DNA of 60,021 bases from JABHIE01 sp964584805 (GTDB taxonomy: Bacteria; Planctomycetota; UBA1135). Positions within the stretch are counted from its first letter, which is position 1. Every line of letters begins with the position of its first letter. The stretch is taken from positions 1-60,021 of the forward strand of contig CAZPAY010000014.1 in NCBI GenBank assembly GCA_964584805.1, written 5' to 3'. A model generated the notes under the pieces. It searched no databases. It saw only the letters and a program-made list of their open reading frames with translations, and was not told the origin of the DNA. Positions 51,427 through 60,021 of the stretch are shown piece after piece. Position numbers and translations under genes: made by a program.

Positions 51427-52518
51427 ATGGGACTCTCCTGCGGCATTGTTGGTCTTCCTAATGTAGGAAAATCCACCCTCTTCTCGGCACTCAGCTCGGC
51501 AACGGCTGAAGTCGGGAACTACCCCTTTTGCACCATCGAGCCTAATACGGCCATCGTCGAGGTGCCTGACCCGCGGCTAAAGCTCATCGAAAAATATGTG
51601 CCTGCAGGCCGCTTGATGCCTGCAGTCGTGCAAATGGTCGACATTGCTGGTCTCGTCGCCGGCGCCAGTGAGGGCGAGGGCATGGGCAACCAGTTCCTCG
51701 GCAACATCATGGAGTGCGATGCGATTTTGCATGTCGTCCGCTGTTTTGGTGGTGACAAGGTACTGCGCGAAGAGCCCGTCGACCCCAAAGGCGATATTGA
51801 GATCATTGAGCTTGAATTGGCCCTGGCCGATTTAGCCACGGCCCAGCGCGCCGTCGAGCGCACAGCGAAAAAGGCGCGGCATAGCGACAAAGAGGTGCTT
51901 CTTGACCTTGAGATCCTCAAAAAAGTCGTGGCCGTCCTCGAAGACAACCGCCAAGCGCGTTCGGTCGAGTGGACCGCGCGCGAGATGCAAGCGCTCAAGC
52001 CGCTTTGCCTGATGACGATTAAGCCTGTGCTCTACATCGCCAATGTGGCCGATGGCGACCAAGACGGTGCGAGCGAATACGCCCAGCAAGTCGGCGCCAT
52101 TGCCGACGCCAATGGCTCTGAATGGTTGGCCATTTGCTCTGACCTTGAGCTTGAGCTGCGCAATATGAGCGAGGAAGACCGTGATATGTTCATGGAAGAT
52201 CTCGGCGTAACCGAGCTTGGCTTGGGGCGTCTCATCCATAAAGCCTTTGACTTACTGGGTTTGCAGACATACTTTACCGCGGGTGAAATCGAAATCCGCG
52301 CCTGGACGGTGCATAAAGGCGACACCGCCCCCATCGGCGCAGGCGTCATCCACACCGATTTCGAGAAAAACTTCATCCGTGCAGAGGTGTACTCGGTCGA
52401 TGATCTCGTTGCACACGAGAGTGAAGCCGCCGTTAAATCAGCCGGCAAACTGCGCACCGAAGGTAAGGAATACATCCTGCAAGATGGCGATATCTGCCAT
52501 TTCTTGCTTGGGAAGTAG
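51427..52518 (+). CDS. ychF: YchF/Obg-type P-loop ATPase
   Basis: A 363-residue OLA1/YchF family protein that hydrolyses ATP rather than GTP and associates with ribosomes. G1 is GIVGLPNVGKSTLFSAL, the switch region follows (VEVPDPRLKLIEKYVPAGRL), G3-like is VDIAGLVAGASEGEGMGN, the coiled-coil insertion (DLATAQRAVERTAKKARHSD) is present, and PVLYIANVADGD replaces the usual NKxD. The C-terminal TGS domain holds LLGLQTYFTAGEIEIRAWTV and HTDFEKNFIRAEVYS. Normal length. It is divergent from hipB and shares its intergenic region. Confidence 0.95.
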   Translation: MGLSCGIVGLPNVGKSTLFSALSSATAEVGNYPFCTIEPNTAIVEVPDPRLKLIEKYVPAGRLMPAVVQMVDIAGLVAGASEGEGMGNQFLGNIMECDAILHVVRCFGGDKVLREEPVDPKGDIEIIELELALADLATAQRAVERTAKKARHSDKEVLLDLEILKKVVAVLEDNRQARSVEWTAREMQALKPLCLMTIKPVLYIANVADGDQDGASEYAQQVGAIADANGSEWLAICSDLELELRNMSEEDRDMFMEDLGVTELGLGRLIHKAFDLLGLQTYFTAGEIEIRAWTVHKGDTAPIGAGVIHTDFEKNFIRAEVYSVDDLVAHESEAAVKSAGKLRTEGKEYILQDGDICHFLLGK

Positions 52519-52598
52519 AAAAGCGGCGAAAGCCCACAGCGGGCAGCGACTTAAAAAGTCGTAATCTGGGCAAAAGAACGGTACAAAATCGCTTTTAT

Positions 52599-52613
52599 GT
52601 GTCATACTGACAC
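52599..52613. promoter_or_regulatory. Perfect 15-bp palindrome upstream of the giant subtilase
   Basis: GTGTCA (52599-52604) and TGACAC (52608-52613) flank the centre TAC, 47 bases before the subtilase ATG. It could be a regulator site. A second small hairpin (CGACTT/AAGTCG) at 52547-52561 follows ychF without a T-tract. Confidence 0.4.
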
Positions 52614-52659
52614 TAGAGCGTTTTCCTTATGGAAGCGTTGCTTCTTTCCCCACTCCCTC

Positions 52660-55600
52660 ATGCCTTCCCTCGCCAAGAACATATCTATGGCTCTTGTGCT
52701 CTGCGCTTCATTAAGCGCGGCGCAAGATATTGCCATTCAGGCTTCCCCAAATTCCGCGGACAACAGTTACCCACAGCTTGAAGCGGTCCATCGCCCCATC
52801 ACACCCGCCGCTGAGGCGCGCGCGGAAAAACTGCGGAATGCGGTCACACCGGCTTATGGCTTTCAGACCTCCAGTGGCCACGGTCTATTCACACCGAGCC
52901 ACAGTCTCGCACTTGCAAGCGGTACTTTCCGCCCACGCCCGGGTGTTGAACAGCAGATTCATATTTTGGCTCAGCGCCAGGGCTATGCCTTCGCCTGGAT
53001 CCAACCCGTTGATGGAATTCAAAGCGGCTTCCTCGATTCTCTTCACGCACTCGGCATTGAAACTTACGCGAGCCTCTCTGGGGCAGTTCAGGCAAAAGTT
53101 CCAGCCGCCGCCTTGCAAAATTTGGCCACGCGACAGGACATTCGCTGGGTGGGGACGACTCCCCCACGCGCAAAACTGCACCCCGCCCTTGCCGCACAAA
53201 TTGCCGCGGACGAAAACCATGAGCGCTTGCCAATTTGGGTGAGCTTAATGGGCAACAGTGGCAAAAATGGCGTCCAAAGTGCAATGGCGCAACGATTCAA
53301 TCGCGCCGGCCTCAAGGTGCTTGAATACCGCAAGCGCACCCGCACTTTCGCAGTCGATGCAAGCGCCAAAGAAATCATGGCCTTAAGTGCACTCAACGAG
53401 GTGCACTTCCTGAGCACCCGTGCAGCATTTGAACCTCATAATGGCAAAAGCGCAGCGATGACCGGCAATGCCAACATTTGGGCAGATTACCAAATGGGTC
53501 GGCTGATAAACCAAACGCCCACTGGAGTCATTGACTCCGGCTTTACTCTGCACACTGACTTGGCTGTGAATCGGATTGATTTCGCCAATGGCACTCTCGA
53601 TGCCACTCTTGACCCATTTGGTCACGGTACACAAGTTTTGGGTGCATTGCTTGGGCGCGGTTCTTACCCAGACAACTACGACGCTCGCGGCGGGAACCCC
53701 TTCCTTGGGGGTTTAATCACCGGCCGTGTTTGGCTCGCTCGATATTTTGATGATGCTGGCAACCCCGTCGGCGACATTAACGACCTCTACGCGGCACTAG
53801 CCACGGCACAGGCTGGCTCGGAAATCCCAAAAGTCATCAACTGTTCTTGGGGCACACCCCCCATCGGCGGCACAGCCTATACCGGCACCGAGCAAGAGTG
53901 TCTCGACATTGATCATGTCGCATTCAACACAAAGCAACTCTATGTTTTTGCAGCAGGCAACGACGGGCTAAACGGAGCAAGCACGGTTGGCATCCCTGGC
54001 GCGGCTGCCAATGTCTTGACCGTTGGCAACATCAAGCCTTACGAAATGGTGCAAGGCGACAACACGCTCGGCGAGATTGCTTTGACTTCCTCACAGGGGC
54101 CTACGGGCGACGGGCGTCTCAAGCCGGAACTCACTGCCCCAGGTGGCGGCGACCCAGGTGATGCCGGTTCGGGTTCTTGGACGACATCGGCAAGTGGCCC
54201 CGCCGCTCATGAAACTGCACCAGGCGGCACATCCATGGCCACCCCTCAAGTCACGGCTCTGGCAGCGTCTTTGATTGACCGTTACCCCGACTTTTCATTT
54301 AACCCTCCTGCATTGCGCGCGGCCTTAATGGCCATGGCCATGCACCCCGGCGCAGGCCCACAAAATGATGATTATGGCTTTGGCATGATTGATGCCTATC
54401 GCGCGCATCATGATTCCCTTGCTTGGACAGGTGGGCATATCCCCTATATTTCAGTGAAGCAAGGCCCAGGCGGCAACTTGGCAACAGCCGACATTGACAT
54501 CCCTGTGGGCACGGAGCGTTTGACCATCGCCCTCTCTTGGATGGAGCCCGCGCTCTCGACAACTGGCGGCGCTACACCCGTCACGGGCCACATCGACTTG
54601 GGCGTCGACTATGGCATCACGGGTTGGATGGACGCCTCGGCTACCGGAAATGCCAACTATCAATACCTTGTTTTAGACAACCCCACTCCTGGCCCCGCGC
54701 GCTTAACTTTTTACCCACGCGACACAGATTTAAACGACGACGGCACGCCGACTGACCTCCTTGCTGGCGCGGCTTATCTCTTTGAGAGCAGTTTGAACCC
54801 CACGATTTCGACCGAGACTTCATTGAGCGATGATGTCCTGAAAAAATACGAGTGGGCGAACATCACGACCGTAGTTTCAACGGATCAGGGCCTGGCCTCC
54901 CTGACGATTGCTAACTTACTGGACTGGAGCGATTCCCTGCCGATTCAATCGGTGCAGTACACCTTGCAAGACGGCAGCAGCCGTTATGTGCCTTTGCCCG
55001 ATGCGAATTCAAGTTTGATTCTTGGCTCGTTGATTGAGGCCCAACCACGCAGCGTGCAGTGGGCCTTCAGTGCAGCCGAAGAAGGCGAATTCACAGTCAA
55101 CATGAAAGTGAACAGCGACAACGGAGGGAGCGTCACGGAGACCTATACCGTTTGGGTTGATAGCACACCGCCCAATTTGGTTACAAACCTGTCGTCCCCC
55201 ACGCACCCCGTAGATGTATGGGTGACCTCACCCCTTGTTGAGATGACTTGGGATACGGCAATCGACAACCTCGCCCCAAATGGCGACAACGGATCAGGGA
55301 TTGGCGGCTACTCAACGGCTATTCGCTCGGGCTCACCGGGTGACCCAGACCAGAGTTCCAATCTCGATGGCACAGCCACATCTGAATCGTTCACCGTTCT
55401 TAGCGACGGCATACATTTTTTCAGCATCGCGACAATGGACCGCTCGGAAAACTGGTCATCCGCACCTTTCTCTGCGCAATACGGCCCCATCAAGATCGAT
55501 GCGACTGGCCCGGATTCATCTGGGATGAACCTTGGCGTGGCAAGTGGGCAAACGATACGCACTTGGTACACCAGCAATGCGATCGATTTCTATTGGTCAC

Positions 55601-58600
55601 CCGCAACTGACACGACTTCTGGCCTGTGGGGCTATTCCAAGGATGCCGACACCAGCACGATTGAACTTGGAGCTGGTGCGACCTTCCATACGGAATATTT
55701 TGCCGATGGCGGAGATATCTTTTTCGGACTGATTCCAGTCGACAACTTAGGGAACGCTGGCGACATCGCTGGCCCGCTGGGGCCGTTTTGGATTGATACC
55801 GTCGCTCCTACCGCGGTGGTCGGCGTGAGTGCTCCACAAGCTGAAATAGAGCAATGGACCAATCAAACTGAGTTTACTTTTTCCGCCTCTGAACCAGCCA
55901 TTGATGAGACATCCGGTGTTGCCGGCTATGACACGGACGATGATGATGTGATCGACAATAATTTCAGTCGCAGTTTCTCAGAAGGTTCGAATCACTACTT
56001 CACCATCAAGGCGATTGACCACGCGACGAATGTCGGGCCAAATGCCACATTCGGGCCCTATTGGGTGGATACGACAGCCCCGAGCTCGGCGGCAAACCTA
56101 TCGGGCGACCGCCCCACGAGCACATGGACAAACAATCCATTAGTAACTTTCACTTGGTCGGGCGCCAACGACGCACTCTCAGGAATTGGTGGTTACGATG
56201 TCGATGGTGACGGCGTACTTGACATTCCTGGTTCCGTAACAAGTCACGAGCATTCCTTCCCAGACGGCGACAATTTAGAATTTTCAGTTGCTGCGGTCGA
56301 TGTCGCCGGCAACCTCGGCGCTGCCACTCCACCGGTCGGCCCATTTTGGATTGACACGGCTGCGCCAGATGCAGCCACGAATCTAAGCTCCGACCAAAAC
56401 GCCAATGAGTGGACAAACAATCCCAATTTCCTGTTCAACTGGTCGTCCGCAAACGATGCCACCTCAGGCATTGCAGGCTATGATTCGACCGGCGACGGCG
56501 GAATGGACATTGGCGATGTCACAACGACTTCCCGCACCTATCCCGACACGGACGGCGCCCATTTTTCAATCACTCCATTTGATATTGCGGGCAACATTGG
56601 CTCACCAGCAACGATTGGCCCTTTCATGGTTGATACGGTCGTCCCAGGCAGTGTGGCGGATTTAACTTCGAGTCAAGAACCCAATGTTTGGACAAGCGAT
56701 TCGACTTTCACCTTTGGATGGATTCCCGCGAGCGATGACCGCTCTGGTGTTGCCGGCTACGATACAAACGCAGACGGCTCAAGCGATGTGTCGGGTTGGG
56801 AAACCAGCAAGAGCATCGACTTCCCCGAAGGTGCATACAACATGTTTACGATTTCCGCTCTCGACCACGCGGGCAATATCGAGGGTGGTGTGACTGCTGG
56901 GCCTTTCCGTGTCGACCTCTCAGACCCAAATCCAGCAACCAACCTTACGGCTGATTCACCGACGACCACATGGTCGAACAACCCCGAAGTTACTTTCCAC
57001 TGGTCGCCTGCAAGCGATGCTCTTTCGGGCATTGACGGCTATGACACGACAGGTGACGGTTTGCTAAATCTTGACAGCGGCGCGACTTCGACTACCGTAA
57101 CTTTCGCAGACGGCCTGGCCAATCAGTTTGGTTTGTACGCTTATGATTTAGTCGGCAACCGCAGCGCTTTGACGGGCCCACTTGGGAATTTCTGGATTGA
57201 TACGACGAGCCCAAGTGCCGTGACGAGCCTTAGCGCAAATCAAAGCACCCACACTTGGACCAATGACGATTCTTTTGCGTTTACATTCAATGCCGCCACA
57301 GATTCAACTTCTGGCGTAGCCGGTTACGACACGAACGCCGACGGCATCATTGACAATGACTTTAGCCGCATTTTCCCCGAAGGCACGGGCAACGACTTCT
57401 CCATTCAAGCGATTGATAACGCGGGCAACATTGGCGACATCGCAACGATTGGCGCTTTCTGGGTTGATGTCACTGCACCCACAACTCCTACGGCTCTTAC
57501 TGGCGATCGCGACTTGGAAACTTGGACGAACGATGCCACGATTTCATTCAGCTGGGGCTCTGCCACGGACATCCTTTCTGGTCTCGGCGGTTACGAAAGC
57601 AGTGCGGGCATTCTTGACGCTGCCACTTTGGATTCATCGCTTACCTTTGCAGACGGCATTAACCATAAGTTTGAGTTAACGGCATACGACACAGCCGGAA
57701 ACCGAAGCGCCACGCAGAGTATTGGCCCCTACTGGGTAGATGCGACTCCACCTCAAGCGGCGAGCGGCCTGGCATCTGACCAATCCGTGAACGCATGGAC
57801 GAACAACCCAGACTTCAATTTCACTTGGACAGAAGCAACCGACGCCATGTCAGGCGTTGCCGGTTACGACTCGACGGGTGATGGCGTGATGGACTTGGGC
57901 GCCGTAAGCGCGACATCGCGCACTTACGCCGACAGCAATGGCGAGACTTTTTCCATCAGCCCTTTTGACCATGCCGGCAATATGGGTTCACCGATATCTT
58001 TGGGTTTGTTCATGATTGACACGGTTGCGCCAAATGGTGTTACTCATTTCGCATCCAATCAAAACGCAAGTGAGTGGACAAATGATTCGAATTTCGTTTT
58101 CACTTGGACAAGTGCAACCGATGACCGATCGGGTCTTGCCGGCTATGACTTGAATAGCGATGGCATTCTTGATTTAGACTCCAGCGTCACGGGTCACACC
58201 CTCTCCTTCTCGGAAGGCGGCGAGCACCATTTCACGATTGCCGCGGTTGATAACGCAACAAACATGGAAGCGGGCCAAAGCTTCGGACCCTATCAAGTCG
58301 ACCTAACCCCCCCGTCCGCCGCGAGCAATCTTGCCGCCGACATGGCCGTTGAAACATGGAGCAACAACCCCGAGGTCACTTTTTCATGGAGTGCCGCGAC
58401 GGATGCGCTTTCCGGCCTCAACGGTTACGACACGACCGGCGATGGCTCGGTGGACACCGACGGATCAACGACTTCTGTATTGAAAACTTTCGCCGAGGGC
58501 GTGAGCAATCAGTTCAGCCTTTACGCCTACGACAACGCTGGCAATCGCAGCGCTTTGACGGGCCCACTTGGGAATTTCTGGATTGACCTCACCGCTCCAA

Positions 58601-60021
58601 CAGTTGTCGCGAATCTCACTTCGGATCAAACCGCATTCACATGGACGAATAATGATTTCTTCCAGTTTTCGTTCGACGATGCGACCGACGCGCTTTCAGG
58701 TGTGGCCGGCTACGACACCAATGCTGACGGCCTAATCGACGGCAATTTCACGCGAAATTTCCCTGAAGGTACGAGCAATAATTTCTCCATTCAAACCATC
58801 GACAATGCGGGCAACATCGGCAATGTCGCAACGATTGGTAACTATTGGGTAGACATCACGGATCCAATCGACGCCACAAATTTGAGTGGAAACCAGCCAA
58901 CCGAAACCTGGACCAATCAACCCACGATTCAGTTTCAGTGGAATTCAGCACTCGATTTACTTTCTGGCATTTCTCATTACGAAAGCAGCAATGGAGACTT
59001 AGCCGCTGATGCAACAAGTACAACTTTCGACCTTTCCGACGGCAATGCACAGTATTTTGAGTTAACGGCATTTGACCGCGCGAGCAACTCGGGCAATGCT
59101 GTCGCATCTGGCCCCTACTGGGTTGATACGACTGCGCCGACCTCGGTAAGCAGTTTGACTTCGAATCAACCAGCCGATGTTTGGACGAACAATCCGCTCT
59201 TCACTTTCGAATGGGTTTCAGCCAGCGACGCCACATCTGGACTTATTGGTTATGACTCGACGGGTGATGGAGTGGCCGACCTCGACAGCGGCGCCATAAC
59301 GACGGCCAAGACTCTGCCCGATTCCAACGCGGCAACTTTCAGCATTTACGCAATCGATCTTGCTGGAAATGCCGGCGCTGCCGAATCTGTGGGGCCGTTC
59401 ATGATCGACACCGTTGCGCCAGGTGGTGTTACGAATTTCGCATCGGATCAAAACGCGAATGAATGGACAAAGAACTCTTCATTCAACTTTAGCTGGGCGC
59501 CCGCCACGGATGACCGCTCAGGGATTGGCGGTTACGACACCGACAACGATGGCATTGCCGACATGAATCCAGGTGCAACGACCCGCGCCATGCAATTCCC
59601 AGAAGGTGAGGCCAACACATTCTCGATTGCCGCGATTGACTACGCGACCAACATTGAGCCGGGCCAAACTTTCGGGCCTTACCTCGTCGACCAAACCAAA
59701 CCGTCCGCCGCGAGCAATCTTGCCGCCGACAGGGCCGTTGAAACATGGAGCAACAACCCGAATATCACTTTCACTTGGGATGCCGCGACCGATGCACTTT
59801 CTGGTCTAAACGGATACGACACAACTGGCGACGGCGCAGTCGACATGGATGGCGCGCTAACCTCAGCCGTTAGAACTTTTGCCGAAGGCACGAGCCATCA
59901 ATTCGGCCTCTTCGCTTTTGACCACGCTGGCAACCGCAGCGCTTTGACGGGCCCACTTGGGAATTACTGGATTGATACGACGAGCCCAAGTGCCGTGACG
60001 AGCCTTAGCGCAAATCAAAGC
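52660..60021 (+). CDS. Giant secreted subtilase with tandem Ca-binding-like modules, partial
   Basis: An open frame of 2454 codons that runs off the window. Signal peptide SLAKNISMALVLCASLSAAQ; a propeptide/N-terminal region of about 280 residues; then an S8 domain with Asp292 (TPTGVIDSGFTLHTDL), His322 (LDPFGHGTQVLGALLG), oxyanion Asn in YVFAAGNDGLNG and Ser525 (APGGTSMATPQVTALA). After a beta-rich P/C-type region (about 560-830) come about 17 modules of 90-96 residues, each with a WTNNPxxxFxW-type opening, a GYDxxxDGxxD loop like an EF-hand/thrombospondin-3 calcium loop, and an FWIDTTxP ending. It is probably a large surface or released protease. Its codon use and architecture fit the other secreted enzymes here. 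Confidence 0.9.
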   Translation, partial: MPSLAKNISMALVLCASLSAAQDIAIQASPNSADNSYPQLEAVHRPITPAAEARAEKLRNAVTPAYGFQTSSGHGLFTPSHSLALASGTFRPRPGVEQQIHILAQRQGYAFAWIQPVDGIQSGFLDSLHALGIETYASLSGAVQAKVPAAALQNLATRQDIRWVGTTPPRAKLHPALAAQIAADENHERLPIWVSLMGNSGKNGVQSAMAQRFNRAGLKVLEYRKRTRTFAVDASAKEIMALSALNEVHFLSTRAAFEPHNGKSAAMTGNANIWADYQMGRLINQTPTGVIDSGFTLHTDLAVNRIDFANGTLDATLDPFGHGTQVLGALLGRGSYPDNYDARGGNPFLGGLITGRVWLARYFDDAGNPVGDINDLYAALATAQAGSEIPKVINCSWGTPPIGGTAYTGTEQECLDIDHVAFNTKQLYVFAAGNDGLNGASTVGIPGAAANVLTVGNIKPYEMVQGDNTLGEIALTSSQGPTGDGRLKPELTAPGGGDPGDAGSGSWTTSASGPAAHETAPGGTSMATPQVTALAASLIDRYPDFSFNPPALRAALMAMAMHPGAGPQNDDYGFGMIDAYRAHHDSLAWTGGHIPYISVKQGPGGNLATADIDIPVGTERLTIALSWMEPALSTTGGATPVTGHIDLGVDYGITGWMDASATGNANYQYLVLDNPTPGPARLTFYPRDTDLNDDGTPTDLLAGAAYLFESSLNPTISTETSLSDDVLKKYEWANITTVVSTDQGLASLTIANLLDWSDSLPIQSVQYTLQDGSSRYVPLPDANSSLILGSLIEAQPRSVQWAFSAAEEGEFTVNMKVNSDNGGSVTETYTVWVDSTPPNLVTNLSSPTHPVDVWVTSPLVEMTWDTAIDNLAPNGDNGSGIGGYSTAIRSGSPGDPDQSSNLDGTATSESFTVLSDGIHFFSIATMDRSENWSSAPFSAQYGPIKIDATGPDSSGMNLGVASGQTIRTWYTSNAIDFYWSPATDTTSGLWGYSKDADTSTIELGAGATFHTEYFADGGDIFFGLIPVDNLGNAGDIAGPLGPFWIDTVAPTAVVGVSAPQAEIEQWTNQTEFTFSASEPAIDETSGVAGYDTDDDDVIDNNFSRSFSEGSNHYFTIKAIDHATNVGPNATFGPYWVDTTAPSSAANLSGDRPTSTWTNNPLVTFTWSGANDALSGIGGYDVDGDGVLDIPGSVTSHEHSFPDGDNLEFSVAAVDVAGNLGAATPPVGPFWIDTAAPDAATNLSSDQNANEWTNNPNFLFNWSSANDATSGIAGYDSTGDGGMDIGDVTTTSRTYPDTDGAHFSITPFDIAGNIGSPATIGPFMVDTVVPGSVADLTSSQEPNVWTSDSTFTFGWIPASDDRSGVAGYDTNADGSSDVSGWETSKSIDFPEGAYNMFTISALDHAGNIEGGVTAGPFRVDLSDPNPATNLTADSPTTTWSNNPEVTFHWSPASDALSGIDGYDTTGDGLLNLDSGATSTTVTFADGLANQFGLYAYDLVGNRSALTGPLGNFWIDTTSPSAVTSLSANQSTHTWTNDDSFAFTFNAATDSTSGVAGYDTNADGIIDNDFSRIFPEGTGNDFSIQAIDNAGNIGDIATIGAFWVDVTAPTTPTALTGDRDLETWTNDATISFSWGSATDILSGLGGYESSAGILDAATLDSSLTFADGINHKFELTAYDTAGNRSATQSIGPYWVDATPPQAASGLASDQSVNAWTNNPDFNFTWTEATDAMSGVAGYDSTGDGVMDLGAVSATSRTYADSNGETFSISPFDHAGNMGSPISLGLFMIDTVAPNGVTHFASNQNASEWTNDSNFVFTWTSATDDRSGLAGYDLNSDGILDLDSSVTGHTLSFSEGGEHHFTIAAVDNATNMEAGQSFGPYQVDLTPPSAASNLAADMAVETWSNNPEVTFSWSAATDALSGLNGYDTTGDGSVDTDGSTTSVLKTFAEGVSNQFSLYAYDNAGNRSALTGPLGNFWIDLTAPTVVANLTSDQTAFTWTNNDFFQFSFDDATDALSGVAGYDTNADGLIDGNFTRNFPEGTSNNFSIQTIDNAGNIGNVATIGNYWVDITDPIDATNLSGNQPTETWTNQPTIQFQWNSALDLLSGISHYESSNGDLAADATSTTFDLSDGNAQYFELTAFDRASNSGNAVASGPYWVDTTAPTSVSSLTSNQPADVWTNNPLFTFEWVSASDATSGLIGYDSTGDGVADLDSGAITTAKTLPDSNAATFSIYAIDLAGNAGAAESVGPFMIDTVAPGGVTNFASDQNANEWTKNSSFNFSWAPATDDRSGIGGYDTDNDGIADMNPGATTRAMQFPEGEANTFSIAAIDYATNIEPGQTFGPYLVDQTKPSAASNLAADRAVETWSNNPNITFTWDAATDALSGLNGYDTTGDGAVDMDGALTSAVRTFAEGTSHQFGLFAFDHAGNRSALTGPLGNYWIDTTSPSAVTSLSANQS
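55150..60021 (+). repeat. Tandem 90-96-residue modules with a five-module super-repeat
   Basis: Within the giant subtilase, module boundaries (the WIDTTxP-like segment) recur about every 270-290 bases from 55150 to the end. On top lies a longer period: the stretch reading CGCAGCGCTTTGACGGGCCC begins at 57160, 58546 and 59935, spaced 1386 and 1389 bases, five modules apart. The 70 bases around 57175 and 59950 differ at about one position. Confidence 0.9.

Noticed and set aside
52730..53242. 170-residue open frame on the + strand
   Set aside because: It is an out-of-frame reading of the giant subtilase, whose own frame has signal peptide and catalytic motifs.

Overview
This window looks like chromosomal DNA of a Gram-negative bacterium, most likely a marine planctomycete or a relative. 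That is an inference. It rests on several large secreted proteins built from carboxypeptidase-regulatory-like repeats, a set of secreted peptidases sharing C-terminal modules, a membrane Ser/Thr kinase with HEAT-like repeats, an outer-membrane barrel and many lipoproteins. No rRNA or tRNA gene was seen, and no gene-free stretch exceeds about 220 bases.

Layout. 0-8 kb: a truncated secreted protein, glucose-6-phosphate isomerase, then two large carboxypeptidase-regulatory-like proteins around an M28-PDZ peptidase. 8-18.5 kb: an EamA transporter and a split three-part biotin-dependent acyl-CoA carboxylase (biotin carboxylase, GcdA-like carboxyltransferase, biotin carrier), interrupted by a YejM-like membrane sulfatase and a secreted unknown, followed by a GAF-PAS-GGDEF-EAL protein. 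18.5-26 kb: a secreted unknown, an alkaline-phosphatase-superfamily enzyme, an outer-membrane barrel-modA-modB-modC operon, an aldo/keto reductase and panB. 26-35.5 kb: a kinase translationally coupled to an orphan substrate-binding lipoprotein, an aldehyde dehydrogenase, a sodium/solute symporter with a small membrane protein and a HAD-like protein, and two paralogous lipoproteins. 35.7-44.6 kb: secreted M36, M28 and S8 peptidases with shared C-terminal modules, plus an HMG-CoA-lyase-like enzyme and a glutaredoxin. 44.6-49.8 kb: a type II-C CRISPR locus (cas9-cas1-cas2). 49.8-51.3 kb: a three-gene HipBST-type toxin-antitoxin module with operator-like palindromes. 51.4-60 kb: ychF, then a subtilase of at least 2454 codons that runs off the window and carries long tandem Ca-binding-like modules.

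The most interesting part is the CRISPR locus. The cas genes look intact, but there is no array beside them. A strong candidate tracrRNA lies on the opposite strand just upstream of cas9, with a near-consensus promoter and a UUCG-capped terminator. Its 5' end can form 22 consecutive base pairs (19 Watson-Crick, 3 G-U) with one 36-nt repeat-like sequence between cas2 and the toxin module, which I read as the last remnant of an eroded array. The cas1 Shine-Dalgarno is buried in a hairpin, which suggests translational control of adaptation.
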